Assembly: GCA_049653745.1 (NCBI GenBank)
Contig: JBASGW010000044.1
Span: forward strand, 1 to 58,811
From: CANDYO01 sp049653745
GTDB lineage: Bacteria; Pseudomonadota; Alphaproteobacteria; Rickettsiales; CANDYO01
Direction of reading: 5' to 3'
DNA length: 58,811 bases
Positions 46,310-55,368 of the stretch are shown here, in pieces (positions within the stretch are counted from its first letter, which is position 1; every line of letters starts with the position of its first letter). The translations under genes were made by a program, and so were the position numbers. The notes below the pieces were generated by a model. The model saw only the letters and a program-made list of their open reading frames with translations, was not told the DNA's origin and ran no database searches.

Positions 46310-47335
46310 TTAAGCGGTAGCGGCGATTGCTTCTTCTATTTTAATTTGGTTATTAAGGCTATTTTTATAATATATTTCTGAAATATATCTTCTTCCTTTA
46401 GTTCCCCGTTTTAATTGAACAACAATATCAACTACAGCAAGAATATAGCTGCGAATTTCACTTGGAGGCATTCCTAGGCCGGCTTGCATTACCATAAGTT
46501 TCAATTGCTCTAAAGCCATAGCGGGGGTGTCGGCGTGCAGCGTTGCAATAGATCCAGGATGACCGGTGTTAATGGCTCTTAAAAAGCTAAATGCTTCTGA
46601 CCCTCTGAGCTCTCCAACAATTATTCTGTCAGGCCTTAAACGCAAACATGCTTCAATCAAATCTTGAGTGGTAACATGTGCTCGTCCCTGACCACCTTTA
46701 GATGCTAGTAAATGAACTCTATTTTTATGAAAAGGTAATTGCACTTCTCTGGCATCTTCCACAGTTATTAGGCGTTCATCTGTGGGGATTTCAAGCAAAG
46801 CTGCATTTGTAAAGGTGGTTTTACCAGTGGAGGTTCCCCCGCTAATAATAATATTTTTTTTGCATTTAATAGCATGGCTTAAAAATTCTCTAATTTTTCC
46901 AGTGCTAAGATAATTTTGTAAAATAGGAGCATGCTCATCTTTTTGTTCTTCAACTGCTGTTTGATCAAAAGCACCAGCTTTTTCATAAGTATCAAAGGTG
47001 AAAAGCTCTGTGGCTCCTTTACGGATAGACATGCAAACAGTTCCTGGTTCGCAAGCAGGGGGGAAAATAACCTGAATACGATATCCATTAGGAAGCGTGG
47101 CAGAAAGCAAAGGTCTTTCTTCGCTAACCATTTGCTCGGTTGATTGGGCAACGAGTCTTCCAAGAGCTTTTAGATGTTCTATATCTAATGCAGGAATTAG
47201 TTCGCAACGCATATCTCCACGTTTTTCTATCCATGCTTGCCCTGGAACGTTAACAGAAATTTCTGCTACACCATCTTCATTAAAAACTGCTTTAAATGGC
47301 TCAAGATAAGTTTCTAGAGCAGCAAAATTACTCAT
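46310..47335 (-). CDS. virB11: Type IV secretion ATPase VirB11
   Basis: This 341-residue hexameric ATPase energises the T4SS. Walker A is GGTSTGKT at residues 166-173, the Asp box is ITVEDAREVQL, Walker B-like RPDRIIVGELRGSEAF, and the His box GHPGSIATLHAD. The N-terminal domain (MSNFAALETYLEPFKAVFNE) is intact. Its start overlaps the virB10 stop by four bases, so the pair is translated together. It is the last gene of the T4SS block; virD4, which often follows in Rickettsiales, is absent here. Confidence 0.97.
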   Translation of the reverse strand: MSNFAALETYLEPFKAVFNEDGVAEISVNVPGQAWIEKRGDMRCELIPALDIEHLKALGRLVAQSTEQMVSEERPLLSATLPNGYRIQVIFPPACEPGTVCMSIRKGATELFTFDTYEKAGAFDQTAVEEQKDEHAPILQNYLSTGKIREFLSHAIKCKKNIIISGGTSTGKTTFTNAALLEIPTDERLITVEDAREVQLPFHKNRVHLLASKGGQGRAHVTTQDLIEACLRLRPDRIIVGELRGSEAFSFLRAINTGHPGSIATLHADTPAMALEQLKLMVMQAGLGMPPSEIRSYILAVVDIVVQLKRGTKGRRYISEIYYKNSLNNQIKIEEAIAATA

Positions 47336-49116
47336 TCTATCATCCTAGTTAAATTAGCTGAGCTACCAGGGAAAATAATATCACGTTTAACAAAAACTTT
47401 TAATGCCGTACCTTGATCTACGGTGATTGTTGGCGGTACATTCATAGTTTTTTGAATTACGTCTGAGGTAACTTTAGATATATTATTAATAGCATTCTGC
47501 CAAGCTTGTTCTTCTGCAGTTGGAGTGCTTGCAGTAGATGAGCTAGAGGTGGTGCCAGTAGTAGCATCTGTAGAGCTGGTATTTGTTGTTGAGCCACTTG
47601 TATTAGCGCTGTCGCCGGCAGCCCTAGCAACTCCTATATTTAATACACTCATCATCATTGCAGAACCTAAATTATGCATAATATGATTATCTATGTCACC
47701 TCCTGATCCAGCTCTGCCAATGGAGTCAACTCCTGGAGAGGCAACTTTTATATCCACTCCATCAGGTCTAATAATTCTCTCCCATGCAATCTGCACTCTA
47801 GCTTGACCAAATTTTACATCGGAAGAATAGCTTCCAATAATTCTTGACCCGCGGTTAATTAGAACATTATGTCCTGATTCAGAATATATATCTCTAGATA
47901 CAACTGCTCTAATAGGGCCAGGAATATCAGTATTAATAGCTGTCTCAAGAACTGCATCAATAACTTTCCCTTGTGCTATAATTCTTTGTAAATCACCTAT
48001 GTAAGTTGCTGGGATTTGATCAGAATTTAGTGATAACTTACTTAAATCAGAAGTACTTTTCTTTGAGTTATTACCATTCATAACCATAATTCCAGTTTTC
48101 AATCTAGCCTGTTTACGGGCATTTGCTTCAGCAAGTTTTTGTTGCTGTTCACTATCAAGATTACTGCTGATATCCTGAATTGCGGAACTTCCTATTGATG
48201 GTATGGGTAAAACACCTGTTGATGAAGCCGTGGCATTACCACCAATGGCCGGAGGTAACGGAGGTGCCATAGGGGCAATATTTAATGTTGGAGGCACTGG
48301 AGGTGTTGGTAAAGCTTGAGATACCGGAGCTGGTACTTCTTTTGGTATATCAGGAAATTTGGGCACTTCTGGTACTACAATAGTTTGTCCAGTATCTTCA
48401 ATTGGCTTAACTATTGGTAGCTTGTCGTTTATTTCAGATGGTGGTGCAACATGACCACTAGGTTTTAGCATTTGATAAATGATATATAGAAGAACTAAAG
48501 CTCCACCTATCATAATAAATAAACTGCTACCCTTGCTAATAGCTACTTTAGATATTCCTTTATCTACATCTGGTGTAACTTTAGATGCTTCATTGTTTAA
48601 AGGTCTTTCTTCATCAATGATATCTCCATCTAGATCTTGAGCCACATCTTCTATTTCAATTTGATCAGAGTTATCTTCCATAGAAGAAGTTGTCGGTTCA
48701 GGGGTGGAAACCTGGTTAACATCAAAATCTTGTTGTGGGGCATACTGAGTTGATTCAGTGTTTTGTTGTTCTTCTTCTACGGAAGAGTTGATAGCCGATT
48801 CAGTGAGCTCATTTGTTTCTTCTTGTGAGTCATCCATATATTCTTTTAATAGTTCTTCTTTAAGCTTTTTATATTCTTCGTCTTCTTCTTCATCATCAGC
48901 TTCATCTATTGTAGGTTCGTCTGTGCTAGGGGTATAATTTTCCTCTTCCTGTCCATCAGATTCATCTATTGTAGAATCCTCTATGCCAGAGGTTGAATTT
49001 TCTTCTTCGGTATTTAAGGCAATATTATTTTCTTCTGATGTATAGGCAACAGCTCCGCTACTGCTATTTTGATCTTCAGAAGCTATTTTTTTATCAAGAT
49101 CTTCATTTATTGCCAT
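47332..49116 (-). CDS. virB10: Type IV secretion protein VirB10
   Basis: This 594-residue protein spans from the cytoplasm through the inner membrane into the outer-membrane core complex. A long acidic cytoplasmic N-terminus (about 1-195, rich in E, D, S and T) precedes the inner-membrane helix LFIMIGGALVLLYIIYQML. A proline-rich periplasmic stretch follows (PPVPPTLNIAPMAPPLPPAI), then the TrbI-like core with LEVAINTDIPG-like VLETAINTDIPGPIRAVVSR, GSRIIGSYSSDVKFGQARVQ and PGVDSIGRAG. The acidic N-terminus is longer than the textbook Agrobacterium form. Confidence 0.96.
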   Translation of the reverse strand: MAINEDLDKKIASEDQNSSSGAVAYTSEENNIALNTEEENSTSGIEDSTIDESDGQEEENYTPSTDEPTIDEADDEEEDEEYKKLKEELLKEYMDDSQEETNELTESAINSSVEEEQQNTESTQYAPQQDFDVNQVSTPEPTTSSMEDNSDQIEIEDVAQDLDGDIIDEERPLNNEASKVTPDVDKGISKVAISKGSSLFIMIGGALVLLYIIYQMLKPSGHVAPPSEINDKLPIVKPIEDTGQTIVVPEVPKFPDIPKEVPAPVSQALPTPPVPPTLNIAPMAPPLPPAIGGNATASSTGVLPIPSIGSSAIQDISSNLDSEQQQKLAEANARKQARLKTGIMVMNGNNSKKSTSDLSKLSLNSDQIPATYIGDLQRIIAQGKVIDAVLETAINTDIPGPIRAVVSRDIYSESGHNVLINRGSRIIGSYSSDVKFGQARVQIAWERIIRPDGVDIKVASPGVDSIGRAGSGGDIDNHIMHNLGSAMMMSVLNIGVARAAGDSANTSGSTTNTSSTDATTGTTSSSSTASTPTAEEQAWQNAINNISKVTSDVIQKTMNVPPTITVDQGTALKVFVKRDIIFPGSSANLTRMIE

Positions 49117-49159
49117 AATATTTACTCTTTATTTTTTTCAATTCCTTTGAATTTTTTAA

Positions 49160-49612
49160 TTAATGTGCTACTTCTTCTTTTTCTTCTTCAGGATAATAAA
49201 AGCGCATCACATATACTAAATTCTTATGTAAGCTACTATCAACTTTTTTAGAGAATAAATCAAATTGATAGGCTCTTTTATTGGTAATGATAGTCATGTT
49301 AGTATGTATATCATCTTCTAAAGGTTTTATAAACAACCTATGGCCAATGGAATTTAATTTCCACGCATATGAATCTCCCATAGATATGGTAACAACTTCT
49401 TCATTTTTAGCAAATTCTATACTGGTTTGATAACCGTAAAATATGGTTATGTTATAAACCTCATTTTCATTGTAAATATATGTTTTAACTCTATTGTCGG
49501 TAGTGATTGGTTCATCAGCAATAGCTGGAGCTGAAAAGGTTAAAAATAATGTCAGCATCCATAGAAGATTAATAGGCTTACTAATAAAAAATTTTAATTT
49601 ACTATAATTCAT
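49160..49612 (-). CDS. virB9: Short VirB9-like protein (N-terminal domain only)
   Basis: This 150-residue protein has a signal peptide (LLWMLTLFLTFSAPAIA, cleavage near residue 32) and the VirB9 N-terminal beta domain: DNRVKTYIYNENEVYNITIF, YGYQTSIEFAKNEEVVTISM, GDSYAWKL, FIKPLEDDIHTNMTIITNKR. It ends after RAYQFDLF..YVMRFYYPEEE. The C-terminal domain that binds VirB7 and the outer membrane (another ~100 residues in full-length VirB9) is absent. Rickettsiales carry such short VirB9 paralogues beside a full-length copy. It lies between virB8 and virB10. Confidence 0.9.
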   Translation of the reverse strand: MNYSKLKFFISKPINLLWMLTLFLTFSAPAIADEPITTDNRVKTYIYNENEVYNITIFYGYQTSIEFAKNEEVVTISMGDSYAWKLNSIGHRLFIKPLEDDIHTNMTIITNKRAYQFDLFSKKVDSSLHKNLVYVMRFYYPEEEKEEVAH

Positions 49613-49623
49613 TATACTTATTC

Positions 49624-50421
49624 CTAATAGCTTGGTTTATCATTATTTTTTAAAACTGGTACAACATCATTTTCAATATCTGCACGATAAGCACTTATAT
49701 AAAAACCTAGAGGATTAACACTTCTATCGTCGTCATTCATCTCTGTTTGTTCATATTTATAATTTAAGGTTACAATTTTGTTTATTTTGCCATCTATAGC
49801 GTTTTTTAACGCTCCTCTATCTGCATATAAAGTAAATCTTACAACAGCTTGAGGATCTCCCATTCTACCTGATTTATCTTCAACTGGCGGAAAGAATTGT
49901 ATTGATCTAAAAACAATTGATGAAGAAGTTTGGTTGCCATAAAGTGATAATGGGCTATCTGGATTAACATTTATGAATTTTCTAAAAGGATAATAAACAC
50001 TTGGTGTTGACAATAAACGAATTACAGTTAGGTAGTTATATCTCCAAGTTTCGTAGCTGTAGGTTTCTCTAGCTTTAATATATTTTGTTATGAAATATTT
50101 ATTCATAACTTCACTAGTAGTAAGATCTCTATTAGCCATAGGATTAACAATGCTTGTTATTCCGGTTTTATCTTCAACTTCAATAACAAAAGGCTGAATT
50201 TTAAAAGTAGATGAAATATTTCCAACTATCACAACGCTTGCTATCACAACAATTAATGATAGTAATACCAAAATTATTAAAAAGTTTCTTTGTATTAAAG
50301 TAGCAGAATATTTATCCGTGTACCAGTTACTAATGTTATTCACAACATTTTCGCTATCGCCACTTGGCAAATCTTTAGCTTTATTATTTGCATTAAATGT
50401 TTGTTTTAAGTTAAACATCAT
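49624..50421 (-). CDS. virB8: Type IV secretion protein VirB8
   Basis: This 265-residue inner-membrane protein has a cytoplasmic N-terminus, one transmembrane helix (FLIILVLLSLIVVIASVVIV), and the periplasmic NTF2-like domain: NPMANRDLTTSEVMNKYFIT, YIKARETYSYETWRYNYLTV, VVRFTLYADRG and NPLGFYISAYRAD. VirB8 nucleates assembly of the core complex. It is the first gene of the virB8-virB9-virB10-virB11 operon, 11 bases before virB9. Confidence 0.95.
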   Translation of the reverse strand: MMFNLKQTFNANNKAKDLPSGDSENVVNNISNWYTDKYSATLIQRNFLIILVLLSLIVVIASVVIVGNISSTFKIQPFVIEVEDKTGITSIVNPMANRDLTTSEVMNKYFITKYIKARETYSYETWRYNYLTVIRLLSTPSVYYPFRKFINVNPDSPLSLYGNQTSSSIVFRSIQFFPPVEDKSGRMGDPQAVVRFTLYADRGALKNAIDGKINKIVTLNYKYEQTEMNDDDRSVNPLGFYISAYRADIENDVVPVLKNNDKPSY

Positions 50422-50535
50422 TCACCCCTAGATAATCAAACCTTCATTATCTATATATAATCGTTAATAAATCATTAATTAAGGCTAAAATCATTGATTT
50501 TTTTCTAAAAAAACCTTTATTAGAAAAAATACTAG

Positions 50536-52029
50536 TTAGTTATGTGTTAATTTATGAAATTCTTTATTGAGCTGGATAACTGCAAACACCCATAATAGCA
50601 TTGTAAGAAGGAATATTATAAATATTTCTTTGGTTAAATTGGCAACATTAGGAGTAATAAATTGGAACATAATTTGTTGTAAAATAGAGCCAAAAGTTTT
50701 GCCAAATCTTCCGCCCACAACATCAACGGCAGCTTTTCCTTTTGTTCTTAATTCTCTATCTAGTGGAATAAAGGCCATTTCTTTAGTTGAATCTACAAAA
50801 GCATAATTGAAAGATTTAAATAGAATTACCTGAAGAGATCCAATAGCTATAGACATGGATAAGATGCTAATATCAAAGGATGTGAGTAATGGCTCAAATA
50901 AATCTCTTAATATAATTAAATTAAAGAAAATAATTCCTGATAAGCCCGCTCCTAAAGGAGTAAATAATGCAGAAACTATCCATTTGAAGGTTCTTAAAAT
51001 ATAAGTCCCTAAAAACATAACTATTATAGTTGAAAATCCAAAATAAATATGAAATTTACCCATAAAAGCACTGAAAGCATTTTGTGATGGAAATGCTATT
51101 TTTAATTGGGCTTTCCATACAATTTCTATCATATTTATGCCAACACCATAGCAAAATACAATTAACATAATTAACCAAAGGTAACGAGATGAAAAAACAT
51201 ATTTAAAGCTTTCAATCACTGATAAGCTTATTTTCTCTTTTTTATTATTATGCTCTCGATCACAAAGTTCAGGATTTGAAAGTATGTTTTTATGCATCCA
51301 ATGATATAAAAACATTAAACCCAATCCAGCTGCAAAAATACTTAACATCATCCATTTTATAGTAATAATCCAAGATTCTTCATTAAAGGAATTATCAACA
51401 AAGTGGTTAGAAATGCTGCTTTGAACCACCCCTGCTAATACAAGTCCTAGTTGACCAATTAAGCCAAAGGATGCATAAGTTTTTTTTGCTTCTTTAATGC
51501 TATATATGTCATTTGCTAATTGCCAAAATAATAGAGTTAAGATTACTGTTCCAGATAACTCAGACATAATATAAAATAATGTAGCAGGCCAATGCTGTAT
51601 CATTATAAGTTGATATTTTAATTTAGGATATGTGGTAATTAGTTCAGATAAATCAGGTTGGAAGAACTCTAAATCAATGTTTAAGATAAAAGCATATAAT
51701 AGAAAGAAGCTAATAAAAAAGCTAACTATGCAATAGTAAAGTCTTTCTCTAGATAAAATATTGGCTAGTTTAGAAAAGCATATAAAAAATATTATGGTGC
51801 TTGGAAAAACTCCATATAATTTTACAAAGCTGATTAGTTCAGCACCTAGATGTGGAACCAAAATGGAGTCTTTAACTCCTCTAAGCAAGCTATAAATATA
51901 AGCTGAAAGTAAGAACATTAATGAGGTTGGCAAGTATTTGTATAGAATGTAATTTCTATTTTCTAAAAACAACTTTATTAAGTATACAAAACTTTGCTGT
52001 ATACCCTTTTTATTAACGCTTTCCTGCAT
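50536..52029 (-). CDS. tlc: ATP/ADP translocase (Tlc family)
   Basis: This 497-residue transporter has about 12 membrane helices and exchanges host ATP for bacterial ADP, or carries other nucleotides in paralogues. Family segments are GVKDSILVPHLGAELISFVK, FFQPDLSELITTYPKLKYQL, MSELSGTVILTLLFWQLAND, VEIVWKAQLKIAFPS-like MIEIVWKAQLKIAFPSQNAF, and KEMAFIPLDRELRTKGKAAV followed by DVVGGRFGKTFGS. This family is restricted to obligate intracellular bacteria, plastids and some parasites. The substrate of this particular copy cannot be told. It stands alone, upstream of virB8 and on the same strand. Confidence 0.96.
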   Translation of the reverse strand: MQESVNKKGIQQSFVYLIKLFLENRNYILYKYLPTSLMFLLSAYIYSLLRGVKDSILVPHLGAELISFVKLYGVFPSTIIFFICFSKLANILSRERLYYCIVSFFISFFLLYAFILNIDLEFFQPDLSELITTYPKLKYQLIMIQHWPATLFYIMSELSGTVILTLLFWQLANDIYSIKEAKKTYASFGLIGQLGLVLAGVVQSSISNHFVDNSFNEESWIITIKWMMLSIFAAGLGLMFLYHWMHKNILSNPELCDREHNNKKEKISLSVIESFKYVFSSRYLWLIMLIVFCYGVGINMIEIVWKAQLKIAFPSQNAFSAFMGKFHIYFGFSTIIVMFLGTYILRTFKWIVSALFTPLGAGLSGIIFFNLIILRDLFEPLLTSFDISILSMSIAIGSLQVILFKSFNYAFVDSTKEMAFIPLDRELRTKGKAAVDVVGGRFGKTFGSILQQIMFQFITPNVANLTKEIFIIFLLTMLLWVFAVIQLNKEFHKLTHN

Positions 52030-52154
52030 TGATTCCTGTCAGAGATTATATTAAAGATTACATTGCGCCAGATCAACTCTACTCTAAAATATTGATACTA
52101 ACAACCTATATTATCTTGAAATTATATAAAATTTTTTTAATAAAGGGACATCAG

Positions 52155-53992
52155 TTACCAAGCTAAAGAATCGGAATTAAAATCTAAGTGTAGTCTATGC
52201 CATAATGAATCATCATTAATTGTTAATTGATTATCATTATTGATTGTAATTGTTTCTGGATTTAGAATAACAGGTTCTGCTACATTGGTTTCTGGAGCTG
52301 CTTTATTTTCTTGGTCTGGCATAAGTGACTCTTCTAAAGAATCTTCCATATCCTCTGAATAAGAGGATATGGAAGAGATTTCTAAAACATCTTCTTGATA
52401 TGAATCTAAATCGAAGAAATTTTGTAATTTTGAACTGATAGGTGTTTGTTCTGCAGTTTCTATGTTTGGCCATAGCTCAAATGAATCAAAAATATTCATT
52501 TCATTCATTAAAGAAGGCGCGGCATTAGGTAATACTGCTAAATAATGATTTCCTGTATACACTACGGAAACTTGTTGCATTTCCTCTTCAGAATTATTTT
52601 GATTCTCTCTGATTATTATCGTTCCATCAAGCCTATATATAGTTATTCTAAAGTTAAAGGCATTAGCTACAGCTTGAATAACAGGTTCATCTGCCCATTC
52701 TCCTGGGGTAGAAATACGATCCATCTCTGCTTCAAAATCATTTTCAAGAAAGTCTAAAAATTTTCAGGATGTTGCCTCATGTGGGCAACTGCATTTTCTC
52801 TTAAATATGCTTCATTAATACCTGAGCGTGCTGCTATTGCATGAAAAAAACAATTTCCATCGCTAGGAACATCTTGAATTGCTAGGCCATCATTAGCTAG
52901 TATTATATTAATTTTTGTAGTGTCTGGAGTATAGTTTTTTACAATATTTTCTGGATCTTCCCAATGGGTAATTTCAGTATGCCCTACAAAAGCAAATATT
53001 AAGGATGATAATACTTCGGGCAATTTAGTAAAGTAATTTATTGCAGATTTACCTGTTTTAATAAGAGATATAACTTGGTTTTGAGAAAATTTTTGATCTC
53101 TTAACAAGGAATTAAAGAGTTCATAATTTTCTGCTATACTTTGTTTATAAAGATACTTAAGAGCTTCTCTATGCTGAGGGATGTTATTTTCTTGTTTTAT
53201 AAGATATTCATCAACATCATATTTAAATAATAGTTTTACTATCACTTCTAATTTTTTATTTTTATTGGTTGCTTTTAATAAATTCTTTAATAATTGAGGC
53301 CTTAAAATAGGTGGAGCGCCATGTTTGAGCAATTGTTTGAAGTTGAGAAAGTTTTCTTCTTTTAATATTTTTGATGATAAAAATTTAGAAGAAAAAAATG
53401 TAGCTAAAGCATTGGATAGCTGAATTTCAGGGTGATTTAATAATAATTCTACTATATCAACATTCTCATTTTCAATTGCAGCAATCAAGGCTGTAATTTT
53501 TTTTGGTGCTCGTCCTTTTGTATTTACATTAATTTCATCATATTCTAAAAATAATTTAACTATATCAGTATATCCTTTTTCGGCTGCAATAAATAAAGCT
53601 GTTTTTTTAAATATTGTAGAGATTTTATTAATTATATGATCTTTAGAGAGAGTTAGAATGAATTTTACTATATCAATCCTCCCATTTGAAGCTGCTTCAC
53701 ATAAATCTTCTGATCTTTCATAGGCCAATGGAATTTTTATTGAGTTTTTTGATAATAGTTTTGCTGCTTCTATATAGTTTTTTTTATACATAACAAGTGT
53801 TAAATGGTAAGGCGTACGATGAAAAGAGGGACAAAATTGTGGATATAGTTCAGATAAGTATCCTAATTCAATCATGCCAATTACAATTAGTTCTTCATAT
53901 GAAGGGCATGATCCTGAATTAACATGCTTTGTAGGTAATAAATTATTATCTTCTGGTGCTTTTCTTTTCATATTTAGAAACTGCTGCAACAA
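52155..53992 (-). CDS. Ankyrin-OTU protein split by a -1 frame change (possible programmed frameshift)
   Basis: Two overlapping frames make one protein. The first (53992 to 52754, 412 aa) has ankyrin repeats at about 95-220 (EDLCEAASNGRIDIVKFILT, FKKTALFIAAEKGYTDIVKL, ITALIAAIENENVDIVELLL) and then the OTU protease cysteine box VPSDGNCFFHAIAARSG with nucleophile Cys381. It stops at 52754. The second, in the -1 frame down to 52155, begins LDFLENDFEAEMDRISTPGE and carries WADEPVIQAVANAFNFRITI and the histidine box YTGNHYLAVLP. Joined, about 612 residues, the Cys-His spacing (about 100) is right for OTU. The tail is acidic. It is either programmed frameshifting or a broken gene. Confidence 0.8.
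52757..52763 (-). promoter_or_regulatory. Slippery heptamer A AAT TTT before UAG
   Basis: On the minus strand the zero frame reads GAA AAT TTT TAG, so A AAT TTT (52763 to 52757) fits X XXY YYZ and sits immediately before the stop. A -1 slip gives AAA TTT TTA GAC and continues the OTU domain. A GAGG lies 11 bases upstream, and a 6-bp hairpin GTTGCC/GGCAAC overlaps it, loosely like the dnaX signal. Whether it works is untested. Confidence 0.5.
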
Positions 53993-54135
53993 TAAATTTT
54001 GTTAATTACATTTAACATATAGATAAATGGTCGTCAATAAATTAATAGAATTTAATAAACTATCTGTTGTGCTAAAATAGACATTATGCTATATCTGAAA
54101 AAATATTTTAAATTTTTATTAAGAATTACTAAACT

Positions 54136-55347
54136 ATGCAAAAACTAATTGGCGCCACAATGTTGGTGGCAGGTACTTGTATTGGCAGTGGTATGATTGC
54201 TTTGCCAATGTTGCTTTCTAAGCTTGGTTTGCTTTTAAGCATTATTTTAATGCTTCTGATATGGTTGTTAATGTATTTTTCCGCGCTTATATTAGTGGAA
54301 CTAAGCCTTCAAGCCGGGCAAGGATTGTCTTTAGGAGCTCTTGGAAAAAAATATTCTGGTGCGGTAGCTGAATTAGTTGGAGCAGGAAGTTTTAAAATTC
54401 TTTCTTATGCTTTAGTTGCAGTTTACCTTTATGCAGGAACTTCTGTAATTCAAAAATTATTATTTACCCTAGGTTTAGAATATTCTTTTAATAGTTTAAC
54501 AATAATATATTCATTTTGTGCGTTTTTATTATTCTTATTACCGCTTAAATCAATAGATTATATTAATAGATTTCTTTTTTTAGGCCTTTTAACAGTGGTT
54601 GCATTTTTAATTATTGGTTTATTCTCAACCATTAACTGGCATAATCTTCCGTTAATATCAATACAAAGCACTGAAATATCTTCTTGGCAAATTATTATAC
54701 CAGTTGTGTTCACTTCATTTGGTTTTCAGGGGTCTTGTCATAGTTTTGTAAATTATTGTGATCGAGATCCAGTAATCTTAAAAAAAGCATTATTTTGGGG
54801 AAGTTTAATTCCAGCAATTGTTTATATTATTTGGACCTTAGGAACTTTGAGTGTGGTTTATAATGATAATCCATACTTTTATAAACAAATGCTTGATAAT
54901 AAAGTTGATGTTGGAGGATTGGTACAAGAACTAAGTAACATTGCTAGTGGACATAGTGTGCAGATGTTAACCTGGTGGATCTCAATTCTGGCTATTATTA
55001 CTTCTATATTAGGTGTGGGAATTGGATTAATAGATACTATCAAAACAATGTTGCCTGCAAAGATGAATAAGAGTTTTAGCGCTAATATTGCAGCGTCTTT
55101 AATAATGATTGTTCCTGCAGCTTTGATAACCATTATGGTTCCAAATGCTTTTATTACGGTATTAGGTTTTGCAGGTATGATTTTAGTATTGATTGCTATT
55201 TTACTTCCTGCCTATCTTTTTTATAAAGCAAAATTTACTAAATTGAATTACTCAATACTTAAACATAGAGCCCTAATTAACATAGTTATAGTTATAGGTG
55301 TTGCAATAATTTGTTGTGAAATTGCAAATATATTGCACAAAATATAG
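54136..55347 (+). CDS. Aromatic amino-acid permease, TyrP/Mtr (HAAAP) family, copy 1
   Basis: This 403-residue transporter has 11 hydrophobic helices. The family entry LVAGTCIGSGMIALPMLLSK lies at about residues 11-30. SFGFQGSCHSFVNYCDRDP, GVGIGLIDTIKTMLP and ALITIMVPNAFITVLGFAGM are also characteristic. The family imports tyrosine, tryptophan or phenylalanine with protons. It is followed 21 bases later by a close paralogue, so this is a tandem duplication and both are probably one transcript. Confidence 0.92.
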   Translation: MQKLIGATMLVAGTCIGSGMIALPMLLSKLGLLLSIILMLLIWLLMYFSALILVELSLQAGQGLSLGALGKKYSGAVAELVGAGSFKILSYALVAVYLYAGTSVIQKLLFTLGLEYSFNSLTIIYSFCAFLLFLLPLKSIDYINRFLFLGLLTVVAFLIIGLFSTINWHNLPLISIQSTEISSWQIIIPVVFTSFGFQGSCHSFVNYCDRDPVILKKALFWGSLIPAIVYIIWTLGTLSVVYNDNPYFYKQMLDNKVDVGGLVQELSNIASGHSVQMLTWWISILAIITSILGVGIGLIDTIKTMLPAKMNKSFSANIAASLIMIVPAALITIMVPNAFITVLGFAGMILVLIAILLPAYLFYKAKFTKLNYSILKHRALINIVIVIGVAIICCEIANILHKI

Positions 55348-55368
55348 AATTATTTATTAGGAAAAATT

